A stretch of DNA of 64,000 nucleotides. Origin: Nocardioides zhouii. Its GTDB lineage: Bacteria; Actinomycetota; Actinomycetes; Propionibacteriales; Nocardioidaceae. Position numbers and translations under genes: made by a program. The notes beneath the pieces were generated by a model, which did no database searches, had not been told where the DNA came from, and was given only the letters and a program-made list of their open reading frames with translations. The number at the start of each line of letters is the position of its first letter. Positions within the stretch are counted from its first letter, which is position 1. The stretch spans positions 124,001 through 188,000 of the forward strand of contig NZ_SDWV01000003.1 in the NCBI RefSeq assembly GCF_004137345.1, in the 5' to 3' direction. Below, piece after piece: positions 40,927-50,298 of this stretch.

Positions 40927-41586
40927 GTGACCACTCCGATCCGGCACCTCACCGCCCACCCGTCGGCGATGCTGCTCGGCGCGCAGCTGCTGCAGGTGCT
41001 GGCGTACCCCTTCCTGGGCGAGTCGCGTGTCGGCGGGGCGATCCTGGGGGTCATCGGGATGCTCGCCGTGGGGTCCGCGGTCCTCGCCGTGCGACGTACG
41101 CCGAACGTGAGCCGGGTCGTGTTCTTCCTGGGCGCGCCGACGATCGTCTTCACCCTGCTCGAGGCGACCTTCTACGAGAACAGCACGATCATCCTGGTGT
41201 CGGGCCTGCTGCACGCGCCGTTCTACTTCTACGTCTCGTACGCGATGCTGCGGTACCTGTTCCACGACGACGTCGTCACCACCGACGAGTACTACGCGAC
41301 CGGTGCCGCCTTCACCGTGGTCGCGTGGGGCTTCACCTACCTCTTCGCAGCGGTGCAGGTGGTGTGGCCCGACTCCTACATCAACGCCGACGGCTTCGAC
41401 CGGTCGTGGTTCGAGCTGCTCTACCTGTCGTTCTCCACGCTGACGAGCGTCGGGCTGTCGGACATCGTCGCTGTCGGCGAGCAGGCCAGGTCCCTGCTGA
41501 TGGTGGAGATGATGGTGGGCGTCTTCTACATCGCCATGGTCGTCTCGCGCATGGTCGGGCTGACGATGATGCGGCGCCGCCGCTGA
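40927..41586 (+). CDS. Ion channel family protein with K+-channel-like pore
   Basis: Integral membrane protein of 219 aa with about six hydrophobic helices and one pore loop before the last: LSFSTLTSVGLSDIVAVG. The filter TSVGLSD occupies the place of the potassium-channel TVGYGD. No S4-type charged helix and no cytoplasmic RCK or cyclic-nucleotide domain is present. GTG 40927 is 8 nt after TAGACT (40913-40918). Ion selectivity is uncertain because of the altered filter. Confidence 0.75.
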   Translation: MTTPIRHLTAHPSAMLLGAQLLQVLAYPFLGESRVGGAILGVIGMLAVGSAVLAVRRTPNVSRVVFFLGAPTIVFTLLEATFYENSTIILVSGLLHAPFYFYVSYAMLRYLFHDDVVTTDEYYATGAAFTVVAWGFTYLFAAVQVVWPDSYINADGFDRSWFELLYLSFSTLTSVGLSDIVAVGEQARSLLMVEMMVGVFYIAMVVSRMVGLTMMRRRR

Positions 41587-41647
41587 GGGTGGACCCCACC
41601 CCCGCGGGGTGTGCGGGGATGGCCACGTGAGCAGTGAGCGGGCCGGC

Positions 41648-42013
41648 TCAGGCGTCCCAGCCGTCGGGCCTGTCCCGCTTCGGCAGCCGGGACACGACGA
41701 GCCGGTAGGACTCCTGCACCGCCTCGACGAGCTCGTCGTCGGGGATGGCGCCGCCCAGCACGAGGTCGTTCCAACCCGAACGGCCGATGTACGCCATCAC
41801 GCTCGCGTCGTGGGGATAGCGGTCGAGCCACTCGTCGGCGACCTCGCGGGTCGCTGCGGCCTTGACGCCGACCTTGTCGACACCGAGGAACGCGAAGATC
41901 TTGCCGCGCTGTCCCGCGCCGACCTTGAAGACCGGGTGCTCGTGGTCCCACGGATTGTCGGGCCAGGCGCCGGGGAAGCCGGCACACAGCTCCTGCACCT
42001 GCGTCACGTCCAC
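41648..42013 (-). CDS. MmcQ/YjbR family protein
   Basis: Protein of 121 aa of the CyaY-like-fold MmcQ/YjbR family. The pattern LCAGFPGAWPDNPWDHEHPVFKVG, then KIFAFLGV, the RYPHDASVMAYIGRSGWNDLVL block and the final VVSRLPKRDRP are characteristic. Some members bind DNA, but the role is not established. GTG 42013 has GAGGGG upstream. It follows the hemerythrin gene by 19 nt and may be co-transcribed with it. Confidence 0.85.
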   Translation of the reverse strand: MDVTQVQELCAGFPGAWPDNPWDHEHPVFKVGAGQRGKIFAFLGVDKVGVKAAATREVADEWLDRYPHDASVMAYIGRSGWNDLVLGGAIPDDELVEAVQESYRLVVSRLPKRDRPDGWDA

Positions 42014-42032
42014 CCGTCGCCCCTCACTCGGC

Positions 42033-42599
42033 TCAGTCGTCGGAGCCCTCGTCCTCCTCGTCGTCGAGGAGGCCTTCCCGCTCGGCAGCCTTCACGATCC
42101 GGCGGACGTTGTCGATCGCGCCGCAGTCGGCGTCGAGCTGCTGGTTGCGCTCGGTGGCGAAGGCCAGGCCGAGCTCGGCACGAACCTGCTCGCCGACGTC
42201 CTCGCGAGCCGGGTTGAGGATCGTGAGCTCCTCCTCGGTGAGGTGGTGGTTGATCACCTTGGCCAGCTCCTCCACCGCGTCGTCGAAGGCCTGCGTGTCG
42301 GTGCCCTTGAGCTCGAGCACCGCGAGCATCGCCTCGTGGCCCTCGGCGTGCTCCTCCTCGCCGTGCTCGGCCTCGTGCTCGGTGATCGCGTCCTTGCGCT
42401 GGAGCTTCGGGTAGACGTGCTTCTCCTCAGCCTCCGCGTGCGCCACGTGGAGGGCGGCCAGCGCCTTGCGTACGCCGTCGCGGTCCGAGGTGCTGTCGCG
42501 CAGGTCGCGCAGGAGGGTCTCGAAGCGGCGGTGGTCCTCGAGGATCAGGTCGATGACGTCGCCGGAGACCGGGCGACCGAGGTCGATGGGAGTGCTCAT
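42033..42599 (-). CDS. Hemerythrin HHE domain protein
   Basis: Protein of 188 aa with a di-iron four-helix bundle. Ligand positions are visible: LILEDHRRFE (His), HVAHAEAEEKHVYP (His, Glu, His), HGEEEHAEGHEAM (His, Glu, His) and INHHLTEEELTIL (His, Glu). Such proteins sense or store O2, NO or iron. The acidic C-terminus (DDEEDEGSDD) is probably disordered. ATG 42599 is 7 nt after TAGGTT (42607-42612, minus). Confidence 0.88.
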   Translation of the reverse strand: MSTPIDLGRPVSGDVIDLILEDHRRFETLLRDLRDSTSDRDGVRKALAALHVAHAEAEEKHVYPKLQRKDAITEHEAEHGEEEHAEGHEAMLAVLELKGTDTQAFDDAVEELAKVINHHLTEEELTILNPAREDVGEQVRAELGLAFATERNQQLDADCGAIDNVRRIVKAAEREGLLDDEEDEGSDD

Positions 42600-42680
42600 G
42601 CTCGCGAACCTAGCGAGCCGTTCCGACGACGGCACGCCACCCACATCCCGAGGGGTGGGGCGGGTGCCTACGATGGTCCG

Positions 42681-43205
42681 GTGCCAGGCATCGAGGTGTG
42701 GAGCCAGTTCGACCACGACCCGCGCATTGCCGCCAACACGACGATGCGCGCGTCGGACCGCGACCGCGCGGTCATCGAGACCGTGCTGGCCGACGCCTTC
42801 GCCGAGGGACGCATCACGCGAGCGGAGTACGACGAGCGCACCGACGCCGCGATGGCCAGTCGCACCCTCGGCGAGCTGATGCCCCTCGTCGACGACCTGC
42901 CGGTCGGCCGCGCCCAGCAGTCGAGCATCCCCGAGGAGGCGGTGCGCGCCTACGTCCAGGCCCGTCGCTCGGCGATCTGGGGCTTCCTGTCGGCCTCGCT
43001 GATCTGTTGGGTGATCTGGGTCGCGACCAGCTTCGGCGGCGACGGCTTCAACGCCCAGTTCCCCTGGCCGCTCTTCGTGATGCTCGGCACCGGGCTCAAC
43101 GCCGGCCGGGTGGCGTGGCAGCGCGACGAGATCATCGAGGAGGAGACGCGCCGCCTGGAGAAGAAGGAGCGCAAGGAGCTCAAGCGGCGCGACGAGCTGG
43201 GCTGA
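42681..43205 (+). CDS. DUF1707 (SHOCT-like) and 2TM-domain protein
   Basis: Protein of 174 aa. The N-terminal DUF1707 domain is clear: MRASDRDRAVIETVLADAF, then EGRITRAEYDERTDAAMASRT and LGELMPLVDDLP (about 20-72). Two transmembrane helices follow (WGFLSASLICWVIWVATSF and PWPLFVMLGTGLNAGRVAW), and a charged cytoplasmic C-terminus (RRLEKKERKELKRR). Function unknown; DUF1707 is widespread on actinobacterial membrane proteins. GTG 42681 is 6 nt after TACGAT (42669-42674). Confidence 0.85.
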   Translation: MPGIEVWSQFDHDPRIAANTTMRASDRDRAVIETVLADAFAEGRITRAEYDERTDAAMASRTLGELMPLVDDLPVGRAQQSSIPEEAVRAYVQARRSAIWGFLSASLICWVIWVATSFGGDGFNAQFPWPLFVMLGTGLNAGRVAWQRDEIIEEETRRLEKKERKELKRRDELG

Positions 43206-43718
43206 GTGCGGATCTCCAAGCGCAAGTGGGCGCCGGCCACGTCGACCTTCGACGAGGCATTCAGCTGGCAGGTCGTTCCCCTGGGCGCCGATCGGCACGG
43301 CACGTGGCTGGGCTCGCGACGCGGCAACCCGGTGCGGCAACGCGACGGCCGCATCGAGCAGCAGCCGCACGACGCGGTCTGGCTGGTCGTCGAGGGCGCA
43401 TGGTGGCTGACCGCCTTCTGGTTCACCGCGGAGACCGACCTCACCATCGACGTGTGCACACCGCCCGTGCTCGATGAGTCGACCTGGTCATTCACCGACC
43501 TCGAGCTGGACCTGTTCCGGGCGGCCGACGGCCGTGCCGGAATCGTGGACCAGGACGAGTTCGACCTGATCGCCGCGTCGGGCACGCTCAGCCAGCACGA
43601 GATCGAGACGGCTGAGACGACCGCGCGTGTACTGCTCCCGCTCGTCGAGCAGCGGTCCGAGCCTTTCGACGACACCGCGCTGGCCTGGCTGCGGATGCTC
43701 CGCGAGCTGGAGGCCTGA
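43206..43718 (+). CDS. DUF402 family protein
   Basis: Protein of 170 aa starting at GTG 43206, directly after the stop of the DUF1707 gene, so co-transcribed. The DUF402 barrel is visible: WWLTAFWFTAETDLTIDVC, then STWSFTDLELDLFRAADG and VDQDEFDLIAASGTLS with the conserved acidic cluster (DLELD, DQDE). Characterised relatives are metal-dependent nucleoside diphosphate or phosphonate-nucleotide hydrolases (FomD-like). Substrate here unknown. Confidence 0.82.
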   Translation: MRISKRKWAPATSTFDEAFSWQVVPLGADRHGTWLGSRRGNPVRQRDGRIEQQPHDAVWLVVEGAWWLTAFWFTAETDLTIDVCTPPVLDESTWSFTDLELDLFRAADGRAGIVDQDEFDLIAASGTLSQHEIETAETTARVLLPLVEQRSEPFDDTALAWLRMLRELEA

Positions 43719-43811
43719 CGCGGGGCAGGTCATGCCGGCTTTCGGTCCGCTCGTACTGTCGAGCCGGACGAGCACCTGCTCGTCGTCACCCAGCAGAACG
43801 AGGCCGTCACC

Positions 43812-44726
43812 ATGCCCCAGCCCACGACCGCCATCGCAGGCGCGACCGGGGATCTCGGCGCCAGGATCACCCGCGCCCTGGTGGCGCGCGGAGCGTCCGT
43901 ACGCGCGCTCGTACGCCACGACGCCGGACCCGAGGTGCTCCAGCAGGTGCGCGACCTGGGCGCCGAACCGGCCGTCGCCGATGTCTCGGACGTCTCGTCG
44001 ATGGCGGAGGCCTGCCGCGGTGCCGACTGCGTCGTGTCCGCGCTCAACGGCCTGCGCGACGTGATCGTCGACCGGCAGAGCGTGCTGCTCGACGCCGCCG
44101 TCGCGGCGGGAGTACCGCGATTCATCCCGTCGGACTACTCCGCGGACTTCACCACCACGCCGCCCGGCGACAACCGCAACCTGGACCTGCGACGGGAGTT
44201 CATGGGCCGTGCCGACCGGGCGCCCATCCGGGTGACGTCGATCCTCAACGGCGCCTTCATGGACATGCTGGGTGCCGAGATGCCGATCATCCAGCCGCGG
44301 ATCAAGCGGGTGCTCTTCTGGGAGGACAAGGACCAGCTCCTCGACTTCACCACCAAGGACGACGTCGCGGCCTTCACCGCTGCGGCCGCCCTGGACCCCA
44401 CCACCCCGCGCGCGCTCCGCATCTCCGGGGACACCCTGAGCGTGCGAGACCTCGCCGGCACCCTGACCCGTACGACGGGCGATCGCTACCGGCCCCTGCG
44501 GGTGGGCAGCGTCACGAGTCTCAGCCTCCTGATCGGAGCGATCAGGACGGTCGCCCCTGCGCATGGCGAGGTGTTCCCGGCGTGGCAGGGCATGCAGTAC
44601 ACCCGCGACATGTTCTCGGGCCGCGTACAGCTCGGCTCGCTCGACAACGACCGCTACCCCGAGCTGACTTTCACGACGGTCGACGACAAGTTCACCCGGC
44701 GCGAGCTGGAGTCCGCTGCTCGCTAG
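43812..44726 (+). CDS. NmrA-like NAD(P)-binding protein
   Basis: Protein of 304 aa with an atypical short-chain dehydrogenase fold: TAIAGATGDLGARITRAL (about 6-23, GxxGxxG), RALVRHDAG with the arginines that favour NADP, and the NmrA/isoflavone-reductase-like signature FIPSDYSADF. No catalytic YxxxK is evident, so it may sense NAD(P) or reduce a small substrate. A -10-like TACTGT lies at about 43753. Single gene, convergent with uvrB. Confidence 0.82.
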   Translation: MPQPTTAIAGATGDLGARITRALVARGASVRALVRHDAGPEVLQQVRDLGAEPAVADVSDVSSMAEACRGADCVVSALNGLRDVIVDRQSVLLDAAVAAGVPRFIPSDYSADFTTTPPGDNRNLDLRREFMGRADRAPIRVTSILNGAFMDMLGAEMPIIQPRIKRVLFWEDKDQLLDFTTKDDVAAFTAAAALDPTTPRALRISGDTLSVRDLAGTLTRTTGDRYRPLRVGSVTSLSLLIGAIRTVAPAHGEVFPAWQGMQYTRDMFSGRVQLGSLDNDRYPELTFTTVDDKFTRRELESAAR

Positions 44727-44831
44727 GCCGGGTCTTCAGGTCGCCGGCGCTTGTGCGGTGCTTGTGACGCGTTTCCCGCACCACCATCACCGCGCAGCGG
44801 TAGTCGCTGGGCCTCGCTCAGCGCCCCCTCC

Positions 44832-46961
44832 TCACTTCGTCGCTTCCATCATCTGGCGCAGTTCCTTCTTGAGATCGCTGATCTCGTCGCGGAGGCGGGC
44901 GGCGACCTCGAACTGCAGCTCGGCAGCCGCGGTCCTCATCTGGTCGGTCAGCGCCTGGATGAGCTCGGCCAGGTCGCTGCTCGGGATGCCGGCGGTGTCG
45001 GGCATGTCCTTGTGGATCCTCGACAGGGCGGGCGTCGGCGACTTGCCGGCCTTCACGCCTCCCGCGCGACCCTTCTGACCGACGTCGGCCCAGGTGCGCA
45101 ACAGCTCCTCGGTGTTCTCGTCCTCGCGGGCGAGCATCTCGGTGATGTCGGCGATCTTCTTGCGCAGCGGCTGGGGGTCGAGCCCGCGCTCGGTGTTGTA
45201 GGCGACCTGGATAGCCCGGCGACGGTTGGTCTCGCCGATCGCCATCTCCATCGACGGCGTGATCTTGTCGGCGTACATGTGGACCTGGCCGGAGACGTTG
45301 CGCGCTGCGCGGCCGATGGTCTGGATGAGCGACTTGTCGGAGCGCAGGAAGCCCTCCTTGTCGGCGTCGAGGATCGCGACCAGCGACACCTCGGGCAGGT
45401 CGAGGCCCTCGCGGAGCAGGTTGATGCCGACGAGCACGTCGTACTCCCCCATCCGCAGCTCGCGCAGCAGCTCGATGCGCCGCAGCGTGTCGACCTCGGA
45501 GTGGAGGTAGCGGGTGCGGATGCCGGCGTCGAGGAGGTAGTCGGTGAGGTCCTCGGACATCTTCTTGGTCAGCGTCGTGACCAGGACGCGCTCGTTCTTG
45601 TCGGTGCGCTCGCGGATCTCGTAGATGAGGTCGTCGATCTGGCCCTTGGTGGGCTTCACCACGACCTCGGGGTCGATCAGGCCGGTCGGGCGGATGATCT
45701 GCTGGACGGTGCCGTCGATGCCGCCGACCTTGTCGAGCTCGTAGTTGCCCGGGGTCGCGGAGAGGTAGATCGTCTGGCCGATGCGGTCGAGGAACTCCTC
45801 CCACCGCAGCGGGCGGTTGTCCATCGCGCTCGGCAGCCGGAAGCCGTGGTCGACCAGGTTGCGCTTGCGCGACATGTCGCCCTCGTACATCCCGCCGATC
45901 TGCGGCACGGCCACGTGGGACTCGTCGACCACGAGCACGAAGTCCTCGGGGAAGTAGTCGAGCAGTGTGTTGGGCGCGCTGCCGGGCTTGCGGCCGTCCA
46001 TGTGCATCGAGTAGTTCTCGATGCCCGAGCACGAGCCGACCTGCCGCATCATCTCGACGTCGTACGTCGTGCGCATCCGCAGTCGCTGCGCCTCGAGCAG
46101 CTTGCCCTGCCTCTCGAACACCGCGAGCTGGTCGGCGAGCTCGAGCTCGATGCCCGTGATCGCCTTCTCCATGCGCTCGGGACCGGCGACGTAGTGGGTG
46201 GCGGGGAAGACGTGGAGCTCGGTGTCCTCGGAGATCACCTCGCCGCTGATCGGGTGGAGCGTCATCAGCCGCTCGATCTCGTCGCCGAAGAACTCCACGC
46301 GCACCGCGAGCTCCTCGTAGACCGGGAAGATCTCGAGGGTGTCGCCGCGCACCCGGAACGTGCCGCGGGTGAACGACATGTCGTTGCGGGTGTACTGGAT
46401 CTCAACCAGCCGGCGGAGCACCGAGTCGCGGTCGTGCTCCTCGCCGACCTTGAGCCGCAGCATCCGGTCGACGTACTCCTGCGGGGTGCCGAGGCCGTAG
46501 ATGCAGGACACTGTCGAGACCACGATCGTGTCGCGGCGGGTGAGCAGGCTGTTGGTCGCGCTGTGGCGCAGCCGCTCGACCTCCTCGTTGATCGAGGAGT
46601 CCTTCTCGATGTAGGTGTCGGTCTGGGGGACGTAGGCCTCGGGCTGGTAGTAGTCGTAGTAGGAGACGAAGTACTCGATCGCGTTGTCCGGGAACAGCTG
46701 GCGCAGCTCGTTGGCGAACTGCGCGGCGAGCGTCTTGTTGGGCTGGAGCACCAGCACCGGACGCTGGACCTGCTCGGCCACCCAGGCAACCGTCGCGGTC
46801 TTGCCGGTGCCGGTCGCGCCGAGCAGCACGATGTCCTGCTCGCCGCCCTGGATGCGCTCGACGATGTCCTCGATCGCGGCCGGCTGGTCGCCGGAGGGCG
46901 AGTAGTCGGAGACCACCTTGAAGGGGGCCACCCGGCGCTGGAGATCGGTGACTGGACGCAT
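44832..46961 (-). CDS. uvrB: Excinuclease ABC subunit B
   Basis: Helicase-like damage-verification subunit of nucleotide-excision repair, 709 aa. Walker [11 protein letters not shown] (about 46-55), the beta-hairpin region [20 protein letters not shown] that clamps DNA, DESH box [13 protein letters not shown], helicase motif [23 protein letters not shown], and a C-terminal UVR domain ([19 protein letters not shown]-like) for UvrC binding. ATG 46961 is 6 nt after TAGGCT (46968-46973, minus), so leaderless. No SOS box is seen upstream. Confidence 0.97.
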   Translation of the reverse strand: MRPVTDLQRRVAPFKVVSDYSPSGDQPAAIEDIVERIQGGEQDIVLLGATGTGKTATVAWVAEQVQRPVLVLQPNKTLAAQFANELRQLFPDNAIEYFVSYYDYYQPEAYVPQTDTYIEKDSSINEEVERLRHSATNSLLTRRDTIVVSTVSCIYGLGTPQEYVDRMLRLKVGEEHDRDSVLRRLVEIQYTRNDMSFTRGTFRVRGDTLEIFPVYEELAVRVEFFGDEIERLMTLHPISGEVISEDTELHVFPATHYVAGPERMEKAITGIELELADQLAVFERQGKLLEAQRLRMRTTYDVEMMRQVGSCSGIENYSMHMDGRKPGSAPNTLLDYFPEDFVLVVDESHVAVPQIGGMYEGDMSRKRNLVDHGFRLPSAMDNRPLRWEEFLDRIGQTIYLSATPGNYELDKVGGIDGTVQQIIRPTGLIDPEVVVKPTKGQIDDLIYEIRERTDKNERVLVTTLTKKMSEDLTDYLLDAGIRTRYLHSEVDTLRRIELLRELRMGEYDVLVGINLLREGLDLPEVSLVAILDADKEGFLRSDKSLIQTIGRAARNVSGQVHMYADKITPSMEMAIGETNRRRAIQVAYNTERGLDPQPLRKKIADITEMLAREDENTEELLRTWADVGQKGRAGGVKAGKSPTPALSRIHKDMPDTAGIPSSDLAELIQALTDQMRTAAAELQFEVAARLRDEISDLKKELRQMMEATK

Positions 46962-47045
46962 GCGTCGAGCCTACGGGCAGCCACCGACAGCGACCCGTTC
47001 GCCGATCGTGACCCGGGCATGATCCGTGAGGTGCACACTCACGGC

Positions 47046-47858
47046 ATGGGGGTACGACAGGGTCTCGGCGCGGTGGCGCTCGTGTTCGGGTTGGCGGTCG
47101 CCGGAGGCTCGGCCGCCGGGGGTGAGGCGGACGTCGACCTGGGCGGCACCTGGGTGCTCGTGGCCGGTCGGACGGCCGCAGGTCCGCTCGCGGTGAGTAG
47201 GTACGCCCACGTCACCCTGACTTTCGACGCCGACAACCTGGGTGGCAAGGGGGCATGCAACGACTACGGCGCCGACTACGAGCTCGACGGCCACTCCTTC
47301 GACGTCATCGGCCCCGGCATCGAACAGACCTCCATGGGCTGCAGCGAGGAGCAGGAGGCACTGGACTCTGCGTACTTCTCAGCGCTCACCGGGGCCGATG
47401 CCGTCGCCCGAGACGGCGACACCCTGACCATGACCGGCGAGGACGTCGAGCTCGAGCTGCGACTCGTGGCGCCGTGGCCGCGGGCCGAGGTCGTCGACAA
47501 GCTGTGGCGGCTCGCCACCTGGACCGACGACGCTGGCGTCGTCCACCGGCCGGCGTGGAAGCCCGGACTGCGACCGTTCATCCGGTTCGACGACAACGGG
47601 GGTGCCAGCGGTCGCATCTCCGCCAGCACCGGCTGCCGGGTGCTGGAAGGTCGCTGGCGGATGTCGCGCGGCGCCCCGTACATCGCCCGCGCGGAATGGC
47701 GCGGCGACTGCCCCGACCGGCTGATGGACCAGGAGATGGCAATCAACAGCGTGCTGTCCGAGCCGGTCCTCGACGTGCGCACCGGGGACCGTGGTCCGAA
47801 GCTGGTCATCCGCTACGCCCACGTCAACGGTCCGGCCAAGGTCGTCTACCGCCACTGA
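47046..47858 (+). CDS. Secreted META-domain protein
   Basis: Protein of 270 aa with a signal peptide (GVRQGLGAVALVFGLAVAGGSAAGG). A first META/HslJ-like domain contains GTWVLVAG, GGKGACNDYGADYEL and TSMGCSEEQEALDSAYF. A second, degenerate copy contains KLWRLATWTDDAG, ASTGCRVLEGRW and CPDRLMDQEMAINSVL. Paired cysteines in each copy suggest disulfides outside the cytoplasm. ATG 47046 is 6 nt after CACACT (47034-47039); ATG 47019 is an alternative. Function unknown. Confidence 0.75.
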   Translation: MGVRQGLGAVALVFGLAVAGGSAAGGEADVDLGGTWVLVAGRTAAGPLAVSRYAHVTLTFDADNLGGKGACNDYGADYELDGHSFDVIGPGIEQTSMGCSEEQEALDSAYFSALTGADAVARDGDTLTMTGEDVELELRLVAPWPRAEVVDKLWRLATWTDDAGVVHRPAWKPGLRPFIRFDDNGGASGRISASTGCRVLEGRWRMSRGAPYIARAEWRGDCPDRLMDQEMAINSVLSEPVLDVRTGDRGPKLVIRYAHVNGPAKVVYRH

Positions 47859-47971
47859 CCGCCCGGCGCGTCGGACGACCAGAAGTCTGCCGACCCACGC
47901 CCGGCCAGGCTCAGCCCCCGGGCCGTCGTACGACTTTGTCCTGTCCGACGCGCCGGTCCTACGCTCGCGTC

Positions 47972-48784
47972 ATGCTCTCGGACGACGGAAGGCCCTCGGA
48001 CCGCGTGCTCGACCTGTTCGCCGCGGAGGGCGTGCTCGAACGCCTCGCCGGCGGGCGGGGCACGACCTGGCGCGCCGGCGATCTCGTGCTCTCCCCCGTC
48101 GACGGCTCGGCCCAGCTCGCCTGGCTCGCGCCGGTGCAGGCCAGGCTCGCGGTGCGGCTCGACGAGGAGGTGCCTCGTTCGCTCCGGCTCACCCTGCCCG
48201 TCCCGGCCCGCGACGGCCGCCTGGTGGTCGACGGCTGGGCGGCCACCCGCTTCGAGCACCGTACGACGCCGTGTCACGACCTCGCGACCCTGCGGGCGAC
48301 GGCCCATCTCCTGCACGCCCGGCTGGCGAGCGTCGTCCCCGAGCGACCCGCCGCGCTCGACGCGCGGACGGACCAGTGGGCGGTGGCCGAGCGGCTGGCG
48401 TACGACGGCGCCGCCGCCGCGCGAGCCGCACAGGGCCGGCCCGAGCCCGGGTTCGCCGACCTCGCCGCCGCGCTCGTGGCCGGGCTCGACGACACCGACC
48501 TGGGCCGCGAGCAGGTCGTGCACGCCGACCTCGCAGGCAACGTGCTCCTCGATGCGACCGGCGTACCGCTCGTGATCGACTTCTCGCCCGCCTGGCGGTC
48601 GCCGCTCTGGGCCGAGGCGGTCTGCGTCCTCGACGCGGTCCTGTGGCTCGGCGCTCCGCCCGAGGCGCTCGACGAGTGGCGCTCCGGCGCGCACCGGCAC
48701 GCGATGCTGCGCGCCGCGCTCTTCCGGGTGTTCTCCGACCAGCCGTGCGACGTCGCGCGCTACGCCGCCCTCGGTCTCACCTGA
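47972..48784 (+). CDS. TIGR02569-type phosphotransferase-like protein
   Basis: Protein of 270 aa with a kinase-like (aminoglycoside phosphotransferase) fold restricted to actinobacteria. The catalytic loop is QVVHADLAGNVLLDATG (Asp and Asn) and the metal-binding element PLVIDFSPAWRSPLWAEA. Substrate unknown. ATG 47972 is 6 nt after TACGCT (47960-47965). Confidence 0.8.
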   Translation: MLSDDGRPSDRVLDLFAAEGVLERLAGGRGTTWRAGDLVLSPVDGSAQLAWLAPVQARLAVRLDEEVPRSLRLTLPVPARDGRLVVDGWAATRFEHRTTPCHDLATLRATAHLLHARLASVVPERPAALDARTDQWAVAERLAYDGAAAARAAQGRPEPGFADLAAALVAGLDDTDLGREQVVHADLAGNVLLDATGVPLVIDFSPAWRSPLWAEAVCVLDAVLWLGAPPEALDEWRSGAHRHAMLRAALFRVFSDQPCDVARYAALGLT

Positions 48785-48800
48785 GCCCTAGGCTGCAGGT

Positions 48801-49016
48801 ATGGAGAGCGACGGGGAGCCGGCCCACCGGAGCGGGCGTACGTCGACGGTGGTCCTGGGTGTGCTCTGGGCGATCCTGGGCGCGTGGCTCATCTCGTCCG
48901 GTGACACCGGGCCGGGAGTCGGGATGCTCCTCCTCGCTGGGGCGTACGGCTTGGCTTTCGTGTCGCCGCGCGTCGAGGCGTTCATGTACACCCCGATCTT
49001 CCGCAGGAAGAAGTGA
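48801..49016 (+). CDS. Small two-helix membrane protein
   Basis: Protein of 71 aa: a short hydrophilic head, two hydrophobic segments (TVVLGVLWAILGAWLIS and GMLLLAGAYGLAFV) and a basic C-terminus ending FRRKK. ATG 48801 is 6 nt after TAGGCT (48789-48794), which supports it as a real gene despite its size. No family recognised. Confidence 0.65.
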   Translation: MESDGEPAHRSGRTSTVVLGVLWAILGAWLISSGDTGPGVGMLLLAGAYGLAFVSPRVEAFMYTPIFRRKK

Positions 49017-49053
49017 GCGGCGACCGCTGGCCCGTGCTGGCTAGATTGTGCGC

Positions 49054-50298
49054 GTGACCGTCGCCCGCATGCTGACCGCCGCGCGACGGACTGCGTTGGG
49101 GCTGCTCGGGCTCCAGCTCACGGTCGCCATCGCGCTGTCCCTCGTCGACTCCTACCGGCGCCGCGGCAAGAAGCCCAAGGCGTTCCCGGTCACCGAGCCG
49201 GAGACCGTGCCGGTGGGCGGCGGGATGATCACGACGTACACCTTCGGGCGCGACCTCTACGACGACATGCTGGCCGCGATCGACGGCGCCAAGAAGCAGA
49301 TCCTCTTCGAGACCTACATCTGGAAGGGCGACGAGATCGGGTGGAAGTTCAAGACCGCCCTGACCGCCGCAGCCGATCGTGGCGTCGACGTCCACTGCAT
49401 CTACGACGGCTTCGCCAACGTGGTCGTCTCCCCCGCCTTCAAGCGCTTCTCCCCCTCGCTCAAGGTGATGCGCTACCCGATCTGGAACGCCGGCATCAAG
49501 TTCTGGGACCTGCGCCGCTACGGCCGCAACCACCGCAAGCTGCTGGTCGTCGACGAGGAGGTCGCCTTCCTCGGCGGCTACAACATCGGCTCGGCGTACG
49601 CCACCGAGTGGCGCGACACGCACGTACGGATCAGCGGTCCGGGCGTGTGGGACCTCAAGCGCGCGTTCGCGGACTTCTGGAACCTCAACCGGCGTCGGCG
49701 GCTCACCCGCAGTGAGCGGCCGCTGCTCATCGAGACCGCGTCCGAATGGGACCCGCAGATCCGCATCCACCGCAACATCCCGCGGCAGTGGACCTTCCCG
49801 ATCCGGAGCATGTACCTCGAGGCGATCAACCGCGCGAGCCGCAACATCTGGCTGACCACGGCCTACTTCCTGCCCGACCAGGACTTCGTCGACTCGCTCG
49901 CCGACGCGGCGCTGCGCGGGGTCGACGTACGCATCCTGCTGCCGCTGAAGTCCAACCACATCGTGGCCGACTGGATCTCCCGCGGCTACTACGGCCAGCT
50001 GCTCGCGGCGGGCGTACGCATCCTGCGGTTCAAGGACGCGATGGTGCACGCCAAGACGGCCACCATCGACGGCAGCTGGGCGACCGTCGGCACGGCGAAC
50101 ATCGACCGGCTCAGCCTGCAGGGCAACTACGAGATCAACCTCGAGGTGATCGACCCCGACTTCGCGGCCGTGATGGAGCGGGTCTTCCGCAACGACGAGA
50201 CCAACTGCCTCGAGCTGACCTTCGACGAGTGGCAGGCGCGCGACCTCAACCGGAAGTTCACCGAGAGCTTCCTCGCACCACTCCGCCCGCTGCTGTGA
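49054..50298 (+). CDS. Phospholipase D / cardiolipin synthase-like protein
   Basis: Protein of 414 aa with an N-terminal membrane helix (RTALGLLGLQLTVAIALSLV) and two HKD motifs: NHRKLLVVDEEVAFLGGYN (H about 160) and VHAKTATIDGSWATVGTAN (H about 332). This is the cardiolipin synthase layout. It may make cardiolipin from two phosphatidylglycerols, though actinobacteria often use a CDP-alcohol type enzyme instead. GTG 49054 is 6 nt after TAGATT (49042-49047); GTG 49048 would touch the -10 and is less likely. Overlaps the MFS start (GTGA). Confidence 0.88.
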   Translation: MTVARMLTAARRTALGLLGLQLTVAIALSLVDSYRRRGKKPKAFPVTEPETVPVGGGMITTYTFGRDLYDDMLAAIDGAKKQILFETYIWKGDEIGWKFKTALTAAADRGVDVHCIYDGFANVVVSPAFKRFSPSLKVMRYPIWNAGIKFWDLRRYGRNHRKLLVVDEEVAFLGGYNIGSAYATEWRDTHVRISGPGVWDLKRAFADFWNLNRRRRLTRSERPLLIETASEWDPQIRIHRNIPRQWTFPIRSMYLEAINRASRNIWLTTAYFLPDQDFVDSLADAALRGVDVRILLPLKSNHIVADWISRGYYGQLLAAGVRILRFKDAMVHAKTATIDGSWATVGTANIDRLSLQGNYEINLEVIDPDFAAVMERVFRNDETNCLELTFDEWQARDLNRKFTESFLAPLRPLL

